Notes: generated by a model not told the origin, from the sequence alone. A DNA stretch of 38,097 nucleotides from Lewinellaceae bacterium (GCA_029976695.1 JARQTN010000231.1:1-38097), one strand, 5' to 3'; shown: positions 1 through 8,881, numbered from the stretch's first letter. Translations and numbers: made by a program.

Positions 1-138
1 AGTGGTAAGGTCCATTACGCAGACCGGGTATACCAGGTCGAAAGTAATGCCGCATTTGCATCGTTATTGGTAGATATTGACAGGATCGGGGAAACAAGGG
101 TACGCAGAAAGTTTGCCAAAGGAAGGGAAGTGAATTAG
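1..138 (+). CDS. 3' end of an unidentified protein (partial)
   Basis: The frame is open from the first base to a TAG at 136-138 and encodes about 45 residues ending in a basic tail (RVRRKFAKGREVN). The 5' part lies outside the window. I do not recognise the family from this fragment. It is convergent with the methyltransferase gene on the other strand: the two stop codons overlap at 136-137. The clean termination at the neighbouring stop supports it being a real gene end, but it could be chance. Confidence 0.5.
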   Translation, partial: SGKVHYADRVYQVESNAAFASLLVDIDRIGETRVRRKFAKGREVN

Positions 139-797
139 TCCTTCTTGCGCTTCTTCTCCACACCGCCCAGGAACGGGACAAACCTGAAATGCCCAAACCG
201 TTCGGTTTCAAATTTATGTGCACTCCGCTTGTGGACCACCAGCATTTCCTGGAAATCCGCGCGCCCGACAGGAATTACCAGCCGTCCGCCGACCTTGAGT
301 TGGTTGAGTAATGGCTTCGGGATCTCCGGGGCCCCTGCGGTCACCAGGATGCCGTCGTACGGTGCAAACCTGGGAAGTCCTAACGATCCGTCACCAAGAA
401 AAGTCCGGATACGCTGATAACCAAGTTGTTCAAGTAACTTGTTCGTCTTCTGGAAAAGGGATTCCTGCCGCTCAATGGTATACACCTTGGCACCCATCTC
501 GGCAAGAACACAGGCCTGGTAGCCACTACCGGTCCCGATCTCCATCACCTTGTCCCCTTTTTTGACTTCTAACAGCCATGTCTGGAAGGCCACAGTATAC
601 GGCTGGCTGATCGTCTGTTCAGCTCCGATTGGAAAGGGCACATCCTGGTAGGCCCATTCTTCAAACGCCCGGTCCAGGAAACAATGGCGCGGGATCTTCC
701 CGATCGCCCCGAGGATCGCCTCATCCCGGATACCCTTTTGCCGCAAGCCATCCACAAGTTGTTTCCTGAGTCCTTTATGCCGATACGTATCTTCCAT
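135..797 (-). CDS. pcm: Protein-L-isoaspartate O-methyltransferase
   Basis: This 220-residue SAM-dependent methyltransferase repairs proteins by methylating abnormal L-isoaspartyl residues in the cytoplasm. The sequence shows the family's QTISQP motif (residues 61-66), the SAM-binding loop EIGTGSGYQ (86-94) and a later DG-ILVTAGAPEIP segment typical of Pcm. I chose the ATG at 797 (MEDTYRH), which gives the normal family length. An in-frame ATG at 884 would add 29 residues unlike the family and would run into the divergent promoter region. The gene diverges from the phosphohexomutase gene, with 98 bp between starts, and its stop overlaps that of the partial gene at the window edge. The C-terminus is a short lysine/arginine-rich tail. 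Confidence 0.93.
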   Translation of the reverse strand: MEDTYRHKGLRKQLVDGLRQKGIRDEAILGAIGKIPRHCFLDRAFEEWAYQDVPFPIGAEQTISQPYTVAFQTWLLEVKKGDKVMEIGTGSGYQACVLAEMGAKVYTIERQESLFQKTNKLLEQLGYQRIRTFLGDGSLGLPRFAPYDGILVTAGAPEIPKPLLNQLKVGGRLVIPVGRADFQEMLVVHKRSAHKFETERFGHFRFVPFLGGVEKKRKKD

Positions 798-865
798 TGG
801 GGGTGCACACCCAAAAAAGGTGGCCGGATTCGATTTTATCCGGAAAAGAAAGCATAATTTTTCAT

Positions 866-881
866 TTATTTGTACAAATAA
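866..881. promoter_or_regulatory. 16-bp perfect palindrome between divergent pcm and phosphohexomutase genes
   Basis: Bases 866-881 read TTATTTGTACAAATAA, a perfect inverted repeat. It lies 14 bp before the phosphohexomutase ATG and 68 bp before the pcm ATG. Each half contains TATTTG, which resembles the Bacteroidota -7 box TAnnTTTG without the two spacer bases. It could be an operator or part of a bidirectional promoter. The symmetry is observed; the function is inferred. Confidence 0.4.
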
Positions 882-895
882 CAAAAAAATACAAT

Positions 896-2293
896 ATGAC
901 GACGATCAAATTCGGTACCGATGGATGGAGAGCCATCATCGCAAAAGATTATACGGTTGACAATGTCACCAGGGTCGCTGAGGCAACAGCCGTCTGGATG
1001 CAGGAAAAGAACATGAAAAAAGTTGTCATCGGATATGATTGTCGTTTTGGGGGAGAAATGTTTGCCCAACAATCCGCGAGGGTCTTCGGTACCCACAATA
1101 TCCATGTGATCCTCTCCACAGACTATGTATCCACGCCAATGGTATCATTGGCTGTTGTCAAGGAAAAAGCGGATATGGGCGTCGTGATCACGGCTTCGCA
1201 CAACCCGCCGGACTACAATGGATTCAAACTGAAATCAGCATACGGTGGGCCTACCATCCCCTCCGAGATTGCAGAGGTGGAGGACCTGATCCCGTCAAAG
1301 GCCCTGACACGGCTGGTGACGCTTTCGTCCATGGAGGAAAAGGGCCTCCTGGAAACAAGGGACCTCGAGCAAATGTATTATGACCATGTGGTGGCTAACT
1401 TTGACATGGACCTCATCCGTATGGCTGGCACGCAGCTTGCATATGACGGAATGTACGGCGCCGGACAGCGTATCCTGCCCCGGATCCTTCCGGATGCAAA
1501 GGCGATCCACTGCGATTTCAATCCTTCCTTCAAGGGCCAGGCTCCCGAACCGATTGAACGGAACCTGTTAGGGCTGTCAAATATGATCAAGGCTGACCCG
1601 AACCTGAAGATCGGCATGGCCAATGACGGTGATGCCGACCGGATCGGGATGTTTGATGAAGACGGCAATTTTGTGGATTCCCACCACCTGCTGCTTCTCC
1701 TCTTATTTTACCTGTACGAATACAAGGGCCAGAAAGGCAAAGTCGTGTACACATTCTCGGTAACGGACAAAATGCAGAAGCTGGCAGACAGCTACGGCCT
1801 TGATTCCGAGGTGACAAAAATCGGATTCAAGTATATCGCTGAAATCATGACCCAGGAAGATGTGCTCGTCGGAGGTGAAGAATCCGGCGGGCTGGCAGTA
1901 AAGGGCCATATCCCGGAGCGGGACGGCATCTGGGTCGGACTGCTTGTCCTTGAATTCATGGCGAAAACAGGCAAAAGCATTAAAGAACTGATCCAGCTGC
2001 TGTATGAAAAAACAGGTTCATTTTCATGCGACCGGGATGACCTGCATATCACTCAGGAAGTCAAGGAACAGGTGATCCAGAATTGCAAGGAAAACAAATA
2101 CACACAATTCGGGGACTATACAGTCCAAAAAGTGGAAACCATCGACGGTTTCAAGTTCTGGCTGGCAGATGATATCTGGATCATGGTGCGCCCGTCTGGC
2201 ACGGAACCTGTCCTGCGGGTATACTGCCAGGCGCCAAATGCAGATAAAGTCAGGGAGGTCCTGGACATCGCAAACAAGGTGTTGTTAGGCTGA
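896..2293 (+). CDS. Phosphoglucomutase/phosphomannomutase family protein (alpha-D-phosphohexomutase)
   Basis: This 465-residue enzyme interconverts hexose 1- and 6-phosphates, feeding sugar nucleotide and envelope precursor synthesis. All four hallmark regions are visible: the phosphoserine loop TASHNPP with catalytic Ser101, the Mg-binding loop DGDADR (244-249), the sugar-recognition GGEESGG loop, and the phosphate-binding RPSGTEP loop (432-438). I chose the ATG at 896 (MTTIKFGTDGWR) because the family begins with FGTDGWR. The open frame extends upstream to 797, but those 33 residues are unlike the family and cover the divergent promoter region. Whether it prefers glucose, mannose or glucosamine phosphate cannot be decided by eye. 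It converges with the dgkA-type gene with 9 bp between. Confidence 0.93.
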   Translation: MTTIKFGTDGWRAIIAKDYTVDNVTRVAEATAVWMQEKNMKKVVIGYDCRFGGEMFAQQSARVFGTHNIHVILSTDYVSTPMVSLAVVKEKADMGVVITASHNPPDYNGFKLKSAYGGPTIPSEIAEVEDLIPSKALTRLVTLSSMEEKGLLETRDLEQMYYDHVVANFDMDLIRMAGTQLAYDGMYGAGQRILPRILPDAKAIHCDFNPSFKGQAPEPIERNLLGLSNMIKADPNLKIGMANDGDADRIGMFDEDGNFVDSHHLLLLLLFYLYEYKGQKGKVVYTFSVTDKMQKLADSYGLDSEVTKIGFKYIAEIMTQEDVLVGGEESGGLAVKGHIPERDGIWVGLLVLEFMAKTGKSIKELIQLLYEKTGSFSCDRDDLHITQEVKEQVIQNCKENKYTQFGDYTVQKVETIDGFKFWLADDIWIMVRPSGTEPVLRVYCQAPNADKVREVLDIANKVLLG

Positions 2294-2302
2294 TCCCTTT
2301 TA

Positions 2303-2677
2303 TCAATTATAAAAACCACCGGAAATCAATGTCCAGATCCTGGGCATAAAAATGATGATCCCGATCACCAAAGAAATCACTGCAGCGCACAACACCGCCC
2401 CAGCCGAAACATTCTTGATCAGCCTGACCCGGTCATGGGTATCCGGATGCAGGTGATCCATGATGGACTCGATGGTTGTATTGATCATTTCCATGGAGAT
2501 CACGAGGGCGACACAGAAAAGGATAGCCACCCATTCCCAGGCTTCGATCCTGAACCAGGTCCCTAAAAGGATCACGACCAACATGGCCACAAAATGGATT
2601 TTCATATTCCGCTCTGATCGGAAGGCTTCAAGCAGGCCATCTAGAGCAAAGCCGATGCTCCTGATCAGCCGCTTCAT
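2303..2677 (-). CDS. dgkA: Diacylglycerol/undecaprenol kinase family membrane protein
   Basis: This 124-residue integral membrane protein has the normal DgkA length and the family signature EMINTTIES (part of the kinase site), followed by a D-H-V/I-type segment and a final transmembrane helix. Three hydrophobic helices are visible. The family phosphorylates diacylglycerol or undecaprenol with ATP in the inner membrane; which lipid is used here cannot be told from sequence, and both are known within the family. Its ATG overlaps the stop of the upstream EEP-like gene in an ATGA arrangement, so the two are probably translationally coupled. It is last in a minus-strand operon starting at 6220. 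Confidence 0.88.
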   Translation of the reverse strand: MKRLIRSIGFALDGLLEAFRSERNMKIHFVAMLVVILLGTWFRIEAWEWVAILFCVALVISMEMINTTIESIMDHLHPDTHDRVRLIKNVSAGAVLCAAVISLVIGIIIFMPRIWTLISGGFYN

Positions 2678-3633
2678 TGGGCCAGGTTGGCAGTTTTTAA
2701 CTGATAAGACCCATAAATGCCCAAATGGCTGTAATTGTCATTGAGGAGGACTTTAAAATTCGTGCACTCCAGTCCTTCAGAGAAAAAGATATGGTCTACG
2801 GGGACCCCGAAAAAGGATGCGATTCCTTTAGAGGGCCTTGGCAACCCGTCCCGCCGGCTGTCTTTCAGCCCGGCACTGAATTTATACGCCTGGATTTCCG
2901 GTGCCCATGACGGAAGCCGGTAATTGCCAACAGTAATCACGGGCCCATCCAGGCTGGCCAGGTATCGGGACATTTTTCGAAAATGGGCCTCAATATCAGC
3001 ATAGGCCTCCTGATTTACGGGCGCTTCGGAAATGGAATGTATGATGTGGAAAGGGAAGTCTTCGACCACATTGACTGAAGTCACGAGGTTTGGGATCTGG
3101 CCAAAGTAGAACGTATCGATTTCTGTCATCGGAAGTTTTGAATACACCCCCATCCCGAACGGATCGATGCGTGCCATTGTATAATGGAATGGATAATCCT
3201 TGCACAACAGGTCATTCAGCACCGGGAGCCAGTTGGGCGTGAGTTCCTGAACGGATATTACATCTGCATCGGTTTTCCTGATATGCTCTATTGTTTTCTC
3301 ATATCCGTCTTCTGCAAGGGAAAGGTCAACAAGGCTCACGGATAAGCGGGGGCCGGCATTTATCTGGGCAAGGCGCAGGTCCTGGTTGGACGCATTTTTC
3401 AGAAACAGGCAGAGGGTACCACAACATGCCAGGCTTACGATGACCAGCCGCTTCTGGTCATACAGGAAAAAAAACATGCCGGTCAGCAGGTAGAGCAGCA
3501 TGATGTGCACAGAGAAATTCGAGAGCCTTTTTAAAAACCCCACCATTGGAGTGAAAAAGATCAGCACCACACCGGCCACAAGTGCAATCGAGACTGCATA
3601 TTCTACAATCCTTTTATGTAATATCCGCTCCAT
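2674..3633 (-). CDS. Membrane-anchored endonuclease/exonuclease/phosphatase-fold protein, probably catalytically altered
   Basis: This 319-residue protein has three N-terminal hydrophobic helices (about residues 12-33, 41-58 and 62-79) and then a periplasmic EEP-type domain. Supporting motifs are ISVQEL with Glu130, a DYPFH...PFGMGVYS segment, His199 in HIIHS, and VDHIFFS (279-285). Several residues that are catalytic in the family are replaced: the first Asn region reads LVDLSL, the usual GDxN motif reads GNYR (236-239), and the usual SDH reads YSH (301-303). It may therefore bind rather than cleave, or represent a divergent subfamily. It overlaps dgkA by 4 bp and follows the lamin-tail gene by 22 bp, so all three are likely one operon. 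Confidence 0.8.
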   Translation of the reverse strand: MERILHKRIVEYAVSIALVAGVVLIFFTPMVGFLKRLSNFSVHIMLLYLLTGMFFFLYDQKRLVIVSLACCGTLCLFLKNASNQDLRLAQINAGPRLSVSLVDLSLAEDGYEKTIEHIRKTDADVISVQELTPNWLPVLNDLLCKDYPFHYTMARIDPFGMGVYSKLPMTEIDTFYFGQIPNLVTSVNVVEDFPFHIIHSISEAPVNQEAYADIEAHFRKMSRYLASLDGPVITVGNYRLPSWAPEIQAYKFSAGLKDSRRDGLPRPSKGIASFFGVPVDHIFFSEGLECTNFKVLLNDNYSHLGIYGSYQLKTANLAQ

Positions 3634-3655
3634 AGTTCAGATCTGAGAACAATGA

Positions 3656-6220
3656 TCAGAATTTCCCGGCAAGAACGCAAACATCTGTGAATCTTTGCAC
3701 ACTTCCTTCAGGTGTAAAGATCTCTATGCGTACAAGATACGTTCCAACTCTCTGAATTTCACCATTTTCATTCGTCCCATCCCAAACAAAGACTTCGTTC
3801 GCAGCGATCGTGGCATTCCGGGCTATGCTTCGGACAAACCTGCCGGCATGGTCATGGATAAATATTGAAGCTGTGGCATCCTGCATATCAGGACTAAAAT
3901 TGATCAGCAGGGCATCCTCATAGCCATCCTGGTCAGGTGAAAAGGTAGTAGATGCGAACTGAAATGGTACTGGCGGTTGCAAAATGGGAACAGACTGGGA
4001 ATTCTCGCCTGTTGGCGTTGCAAACCCGACCGTGGATGCAGCGCTGTGCCATGTATCCTGCCGGTGCGATGGTGCATCCTTGCTGACCCTTTCAAGGGAT
4101 ACACCATTGACATCCTCCAGCAGGGGGTGATGCCACTCCGCACGATAGGAAAAAGAGTCTATGACAATGCCTCGCGAGAGGATCGACACATTTCCTTCAT
4201 CGTTTCCCCAACGTGGCAGGTCAGCCTCGAGAAGTCGTTTCGGATTTGGCACATCGTATCTGTGCATGATATCCCTCCTGTCACCCGCAAATGCAATCAT
4301 CTCTCCGGGCAGGATCAGCTTTCGACCGGTAGCCTGCACAAGGTCTTCTCCGGACCGGTTGATTTGTCCCAGCACAAGGTCTTCAGAGCTGAAAACCTTC
4401 CCGGAACGGTTCAGGATCTCAACAAATCGTGCCCCGCCTGTCCCCGGATTGAAAAGGATCTCGTTGATCACGAGATCCCCTTTCCATATTGGTTGAGGGA
4501 GTCCGAATTGAATTGACTGTTTTGATGAAGAGTTTCCAATACAATCCTGGATCCCGTCTACGGACATGCTGTACATGACAGATGGCTGGAGAGGAGGCGT
4601 GAGAGTCACTGCAATATCGTGCGGGCCGGATGTATGAATATCGAGTATGTCGACATCCGGGACACAGGTAAATAACATAGGGTCAATCTGGTGATGGGTC
4701 AAATCCTCATCAAAGCTGAGCACTATCCTGGTAGAATCAAGGGGGAATACATCCAGCAATACCGGACCATTGAGGTCAGGCCATGTTTCCTCCACTGAAT
4801 TTGGCCTTCCGGGTGTTCCACCGCTCAGGTCGTTTGAGGCAAGCCAGTTCTCGCCACCTGCACAGATATTGGCCGTATTGATCATCTCCAGAGACCACCC
4901 TCCGTCATCCTTGTCCGGATCCCGGTACCAGCCTTTTTCATACTGCACCCTGTGGATCAGGGAATCCTGTGGATCTACAATCTCTATGGTTGTCCCTGTA
5001 TTCGGCAATGCCGGCAGTCCATCCACTCCTGCGACAATTCCGAATTGCCGAAAACCGGTTGTGTCTTCAGGAGAACAGAGGATCACGCAGGTACCCGGAA
5101 GAATCACTTTTTCGGGGAGGGGCAGGATCCTGTTCCCAATCCTGATCCGGTAATCACCAAGATTGAATGTAAAGAGGCCATTCTGGTACAATTCGATGTA
5201 TTCTGCAGCCGGAAGGGAAATGGCTGGAGTTGGGTCAGCCATGATCTCATGGACCAGCCATTCATATCTTTCGGCCATCTCAATGCGATGATATTGGAAA
5301 GGAATAGTAAGATCACGGGCCGTATTCCCGGAAAGATCAGAAACGGCCCTGATGTGCATGACATACGCGTTCCCGTCTATCAAGGTCTCTTTCAGAAGCA
5401 ATATGGCCTTGTTACGGGAAACTTCCAATTGCACTGGCCGGATATCCCCAGGCCGGATGCTGAAATCCTCCACACCGATTTCTGACTGCGAAATTGCTTC
5501 ACTGAAGGTTGCTTCCAGTGATTGTGGATCACGAACGGACAGGGAAACAATGGCCGGCGGGACAATATCCGGCACATATGGACCGATACAAATATTGTCG
5601 AAATAAAATTTATCCCTTCTTGAGGCAGAATATGTACAGTGCAGACCAAAAAAACCATGTCCCTCGATTCCGGGATGTTCCTCTCGCACTGAAAAAAGCA
5701 ATTCCATCAATCCGCCCTGCATTCCTGCATACATATTCCAGTGCAATCCAGTATACGTAACTTTCAATTTCATCTCAACTGGCTGAATAGCCACGACAGC
5801 AGGTTCGCTTTCACCCATGAGGATATCATGGCCATTTTCCCTTCGGAAAAGCCTGACCGGGTCCGCATTGCCCGTTTCCCCGATTTCAAGGAACCAGGCA
5901 TCACCGGTTTCCAGATCAGGCATTGCAGCCTTCAGGAAGATGATCAACCTGTTGCCAGCTGATGGCGCAAAGTCAAGCCGGATGTCCAGTTCCCATTGCA
6001 TTTCAAATGAAAATGGCAGCTCAGCAAAGAGGAATGATCCCCCGCCTGAGTCAGCGTTCAGCTGAAGCTGAAATTCGTTATTCACCATAAAATCCATGGT
6101 ATCTCCTGTCCATTGCGTTTGATGGAGCAGGTCCTGATTACTGAAATCGTCACAAACACTTTGCGACAAATTGTTCCCGGAAAGGAAATAACACAACATG
6201 ACAAGGAACAGCGTTTCCAT
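3656..6220 (-). CDS. Secreted multidomain surface protein with lamin-tail domains and FlgD-like C-terminus
   Basis: This 854-residue exported protein starts with a short hydrophobic segment followed by SLSQS-like cleavage-type residues. Next come a LamG/concanavalin-like region (about 25-215), an Ig-like module (PPAIVSLSVRD), a lamin-tail domain beginning near residue 318 (VHEIMADP, EYIELYQNG), a second Ig-like module (NGPVLLDVFPLDS), a second lamin-tail domain from about 587 (NEILFNPG, RFVEILN), and a C-terminal FlgD/gliding-type Ig domain from about 759 (FSPDQDGYED, VFVWDGTNENGE, GTYLVRIEIF). Such architectures are common in large exported Bacteroidota proteins, often T9SS clients. No enzymatic motif is visible; adhesion or surface structure is an inference. 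The only ATG start gives a signal peptide without the usual N-terminal lysines. Confidence 0.82.
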   Translation of the reverse strand: METLFLVMLCYFLSGNNLSQSVCDDFSNQDLLHQTQWTGDTMDFMVNNEFQLQLNADSGGGSFLFAELPFSFEMQWELDIRLDFAPSAGNRLIIFLKAAMPDLETGDAWFLEIGETGNADPVRLFRRENGHDILMGESEPAVVAIQPVEMKLKVTYTGLHWNMYAGMQGGLMELLFSVREEHPGIEGHGFFGLHCTYSASRRDKFYFDNICIGPYVPDIVPPAIVSLSVRDPQSLEATFSEAISQSEIGVEDFSIRPGDIRPVQLEVSRNKAILLLKETLIDGNAYVMHIRAVSDLSGNTARDLTIPFQYHRIEMAERYEWLVHEIMADPTPAISLPAAEYIELYQNGLFTFNLGDYRIRIGNRILPLPEKVILPGTCVILCSPEDTTGFRQFGIVAGVDGLPALPNTGTTIEIVDPQDSLIHRVQYEKGWYRDPDKDDGGWSLEMINTANICAGGENWLASNDLSGGTPGRPNSVEETWPDLNGPVLLDVFPLDSTRIVLSFDEDLTHHQIDPMLFTCVPDVDILDIHTSGPHDIAVTLTPPLQPSVMYSMSVDGIQDCIGNSSSKQSIQFGLPQPIWKGDLVINEILFNPGTGGARFVEILNRSGKVFSSEDLVLGQINRSGEDLVQATGRKLILPGEMIAFAGDRRDIMHRYDVPNPKRLLEADLPRWGNDEGNVSILSRGIVIDSFSYRAEWHHPLLEDVNGVSLERVSKDAPSHRQDTWHSAASTVGFATPTGENSQSVPILQPPVPFQFASTTFSPDQDGYEDALLINFSPDMQDATASIFIHDHAGRFVRSIARNATIAANEVFVWDGTNENGEIQRVGTYLVRIEIFTPEGSVQRFTDVCVLAGKF

Positions 6221-6302
6221 GACAACACGGTTTAATTTGAAAATGAAATCTTCAGGAGAATGGAACTACCGGGTGGATCTATGCTACCAACCCAGTTTTT
6301 GA

Positions 6303-6310
6303 TAACTTTG
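6303..6310 (+). promoter_or_regulatory. Candidate -7 promoter box for asd
   Basis: TAACTTTG at 6303-6310 exactly fits the Bacteroidota -7 consensus TAnnTTTG and ends 30 bp before the asd ATG, a suitable distance. I see no clear TTTG -33 element about 20 bp upstream, so this is only a candidate. Confidence 0.4.
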
Positions 6311-6340
6311 AATGAAAGGCATGACTAAAATACAGAAAAA

Positions 6341-7348
6341 ATGAAAGTCGCAGTAGTGGGTGCCACCGGCCTTGTCGGCCGGACCATGATTGAAATCCTT
6401 GCGCAGCGGAATTTTCCGGTCAGTGAGCTGATTCCCGTTGCTTCGCAACGGAGCGCGGGGAAAATGGTTTCCTGCCGAGGCCAGGATTATCGGGTACACA
6501 CGATGGAAGAGGGCCTGGAGAGAAAGCCGGACCTCGCCCTGTTTTCAGCGGGGGGAAGTACTTCAAAAGAATGGGCTCCTTCATTTGCCCGGATCGGATG
6601 TTATGTCGTGGACAATTCCTCCGCCTGGCGGATGGATCCTGACAAGAAACTCATCGTCCCTGAAATCAATGCACATATACTGGAAAAAGATGACCTGATC
6701 ATTGCCAACCCGAACTGCAGCACCATCCAGATGGTCGTTGCGCTGGGCCCGCTCCATGAAAAGTTTGGTATCAAAAGACTCGTGATTTCAACCTACCAGG
6801 CCCTAACGGGAACCGGGAAAGTGGCGGTCGACCAGTACAACGCCGAAAGAGAAGGAAGGCCACCCGGGGAAGGTCAATCTGCATACCCGCATCCCATTTT
6901 TGAGAACTGTATTCCACATTGCGACGTTTTTTATGATAATGGGTATACCCGGGAGGAACTGAAACTCGTCAATGAAACGAGGAAGATCCTTGGTGATGAT
7001 GATATCGCGATCACGGCAACGGCCGTTCGTGTACCTGTACTGGGCGGGCACAGTGAATCTGTAAACATCGAATTCAGAAATCCCTGTGCAAAGGCGCAGC
7101 TCATAGAATTGCTGGAAAATGCACCCGGGCTTGTTGTGCTGGACAATCCGGAGCAAAACATTTACCCGATGCCACTCATGGCACAAGGCAAGGATGAAGT
7201 GTATGTCGGCCGGATCCGTGTGGACGAATCGCAGCCAAATACGTTTAATCTTTGGGTAGTGGCCGATAATCTGCGCAAAGGCGCGGCGACAAATGCGATC
7301 CAGATTGCAGAATACCTTGTTGAAAAGAGTTTTTTACCGCTGGGCTGA
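6341..7348 (+). CDS. asd: Aspartate-semialdehyde dehydrogenase
   Basis: This 335-residue NADP-dependent enzyme reduces aspartyl phosphate to aspartate semialdehyde, the branch point to lysine/diaminopimelate, threonine and methionine. The N-terminal Rossmann motif GATGLVG (8-14), the active-site segment NPNCSTIQ with Cys126, and the catalytic HSES segment with His237 are present. The start ATG is fixed by the Rossmann strand MKVAVVGATG. Length and domain order match the bacterial family. It diverges from the lamin-tail gene across 120 bp and is followed after 46 bp by the coiled-coil gene on the same strand. Diaminopimelate supply links it to the peptidoglycan theme of the window, but the operon relation is uncertain. 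Confidence 0.96.
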   Translation: MKVAVVGATGLVGRTMIEILAQRNFPVSELIPVASQRSAGKMVSCRGQDYRVHTMEEGLERKPDLALFSAGGSTSKEWAPSFARIGCYVVDNSSAWRMDPDKKLIVPEINAHILEKDDLIIANPNCSTIQMVVALGPLHEKFGIKRLVISTYQALTGTGKVAVDQYNAEREGRPPGEGQSAYPHPIFENCIPHCDVFYDNGYTREELKLVNETRKILGDDDIAITATAVRVPVLGGHSESVNIEFRNPCAKAQLIELLENAPGLVVLDNPEQNIYPMPLMAQGKDEVYVGRIRVDESQPNTFNLWVVADNLRKGAATNAIQIAEYLVEKSFLPLG

Positions 7349-7394
7349 CAAGCCGGGCGCTGAGAGATAATTTGATGAATAAAATACGTTACGG

Positions 7395-8852
7395 ATGAAA
7401 ACCAGAATTGTCATTTGGGGAACAAATGAAAAAGACGAGAAACTCCTGATCGGAATTGCGCTCAATGCTGCAGAGAACAAGGTAGACATTTACACTTTCC
7501 CTGAAAAACAGGCTACAGAAGTTTTTTACAACCTGATGATGAACCAGTGGAGGGAAGGCTCTGAACTCGAATTTCCCGAGGAATATTCCCACATCGAGCG
7601 GCCTCTGACCATGACAGAAAGCCTGCTTCCCGAGAATCTCAGGGTGGAGCGGACAGACCTGATCCAGCGTGCCCAGACGGAGTGGCACTTTGTGGTCCTG
7701 TCTGCCAAATTGCACCGGTCCTTCAAGGAGGAGATTGCAGAGATCAGGGAAAGGATCCAGGAACTCGAATCTTTTGACCGCCAGGTCTGGGATGAGCTGA
7801 AGGATTTCTGGCAGAAGGTCCAGGGGCACATCCGGGACAAAAACCTGTTCCGGGACCATGCGCGCAGCCTGAAAGAAAATGTCAATGAACTCTTCAGCGA
7901 GCTGAAAAAGTTTCGCCGGAAGATGGATGAAGAATTCAAGGAAACATCGAAGGAAAATGCAGCCCGTTTTCATGAGAAGCTGCAAGATATTGAAGAACGG
8001 ATCAAGGAGGGCCTGGGGCTTCAGCCTATTTTCAATGAGCTCAAGGAAATCCAGCGGGATTACCGGGGCACCAAATTCACACGCGAAGACAATAAAAAGG
8101 TTTGGGACCGCCTGGACAAAGCCTTCAAGAAAGTAAAGGAAAAGAAATATGGCCCGGGAAAAAGTGGGCAGTCCTCCGCATTGAATCGAATCACACGGCG
8201 GTATGAGGGTCTCCTTGCTGCCATCCAGAAGATGGAGCGCAGCATCAACCGAGACAAGCGCGACCTTGAGTTTCAGGATCGCAAGATCGCGGATTCCGAA
8301 GGTCAGCTTGAAGCCCAGATCAGGCAGGCAAAAGTCAAGATGATCGAAGAGCGCATCCATTCCAAGGAAGAGAAGCTGGCGGACATGCACCGGACAAAAG
8401 AGGATCTTGAATCGCGGATCAAAAAGGAAGAAGCCAGGGAAGAACAGCGGATGAAAGAGGAAGAAAAAGAGAAAGTCCAGCAAGGGATCAAGGAGAAGAT
8501 CGCTGAGGAGATCAAAGAAGCTGCTGAAGCGCGGGATGTGGAGGTGGATGCTGAAAAACTCGAAAAGGCTGCTGAAGAGATCAGTGAGTCCATCAAGAAA
8601 CAGAAGAAAACCGCTGAGTCAGTCCTGGATTCACTCGAAAACACGATCGGGGAATCCATCAAGGATATGGGGGATACGATCCGCGCAGTGGCCGCTGTGG
8701 TGGCAGACAAAATTGAGGATGCGCTTCAATCTGGTGACGGCCAGGAAGAAGGAAAAGAATCACCGATCGGTAAAATGCAGGGGAAAAGCGACCTTGAAGC
8801 TGGCAAAACATCACCCATCAAAAAGATGCAGGGGAAGAGCGAGGAGGAGTGA
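7395..8852 (+). CDS. Long coiled-coil protein with DUF349-like segments and C-terminal repeat (unknown function)
   Basis: This 485-residue cytoplasmic protein has no signal peptide or membrane segment. The first ~110 residues look like a small alpha/beta domain (MKTRIVIWGTNEKDEKLL, VDIYTFPEKQ). Residues ~127-176 and ~216-260 contain W/L/F-spaced helical segments (LKDFWQKVQ; NELKEIQRDYRGTKFTREDN, KKVWDRLDKAFKKV) that resemble DUF349 helices; I hold this only moderately. A highly charged coiled coil rich in E, K and R follows (~270-440), and the C-terminus carries two near-identical copies of SPIxKMQGKS (456-465 and 473-482). I do not recognise a characterised family. It lies 46 bp after asd and is followed by a candidate terminator. 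Confidence 0.82.
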   Translation: MKTRIVIWGTNEKDEKLLIGIALNAAENKVDIYTFPEKQATEVFYNLMMNQWREGSELEFPEEYSHIERPLTMTESLLPENLRVERTDLIQRAQTEWHFVVLSAKLHRSFKEEIAEIRERIQELESFDRQVWDELKDFWQKVQGHIRDKNLFRDHARSLKENVNELFSELKKFRRKMDEEFKETSKENAARFHEKLQDIEERIKEGLGLQPIFNELKEIQRDYRGTKFTREDNKKVWDRLDKAFKKVKEKKYGPGKSGQSSALNRITRRYEGLLAAIQKMERSINRDKRDLEFQDRKIADSEGQLEAQIRQAKVKMIEERIHSKEEKLADMHRTKEDLESRIKKEEAREEQRMKEEEKEKVQQGIKEKIAEEIKEAAEARDVEVDAEKLEKAAEEISESIKKQKKTAESVLDSLENTIGESIKDMGDTIRAVAAVVADKIEDALQSGDGQEEGKESPIGKMQGKSDLEAGKTSPIKKMQGKSEEE

Positions 8853-8860
8853 TTTTAATT

Positions 8861-8881
8861 GATAGTGGATAGTGGATAGTG
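8861..8881. repeat. Three tandem copies of GATAGTG
   Basis: Three exact 7-bp copies run from 8861 to 8881, just after the coiled-coil gene stop. This is a simple tandem repeat in a convergent intergenic spacer; no function is evident. Confidence 0.8.

Noticed and set aside
7389-8483. 364-residue open frame on the minus strand
   Set aside because: It lies antisense to the coiled-coil gene; its F/L/P-rich composition is the mirror of a Glu/Lys-rich coding strand, with no recognisable domain.
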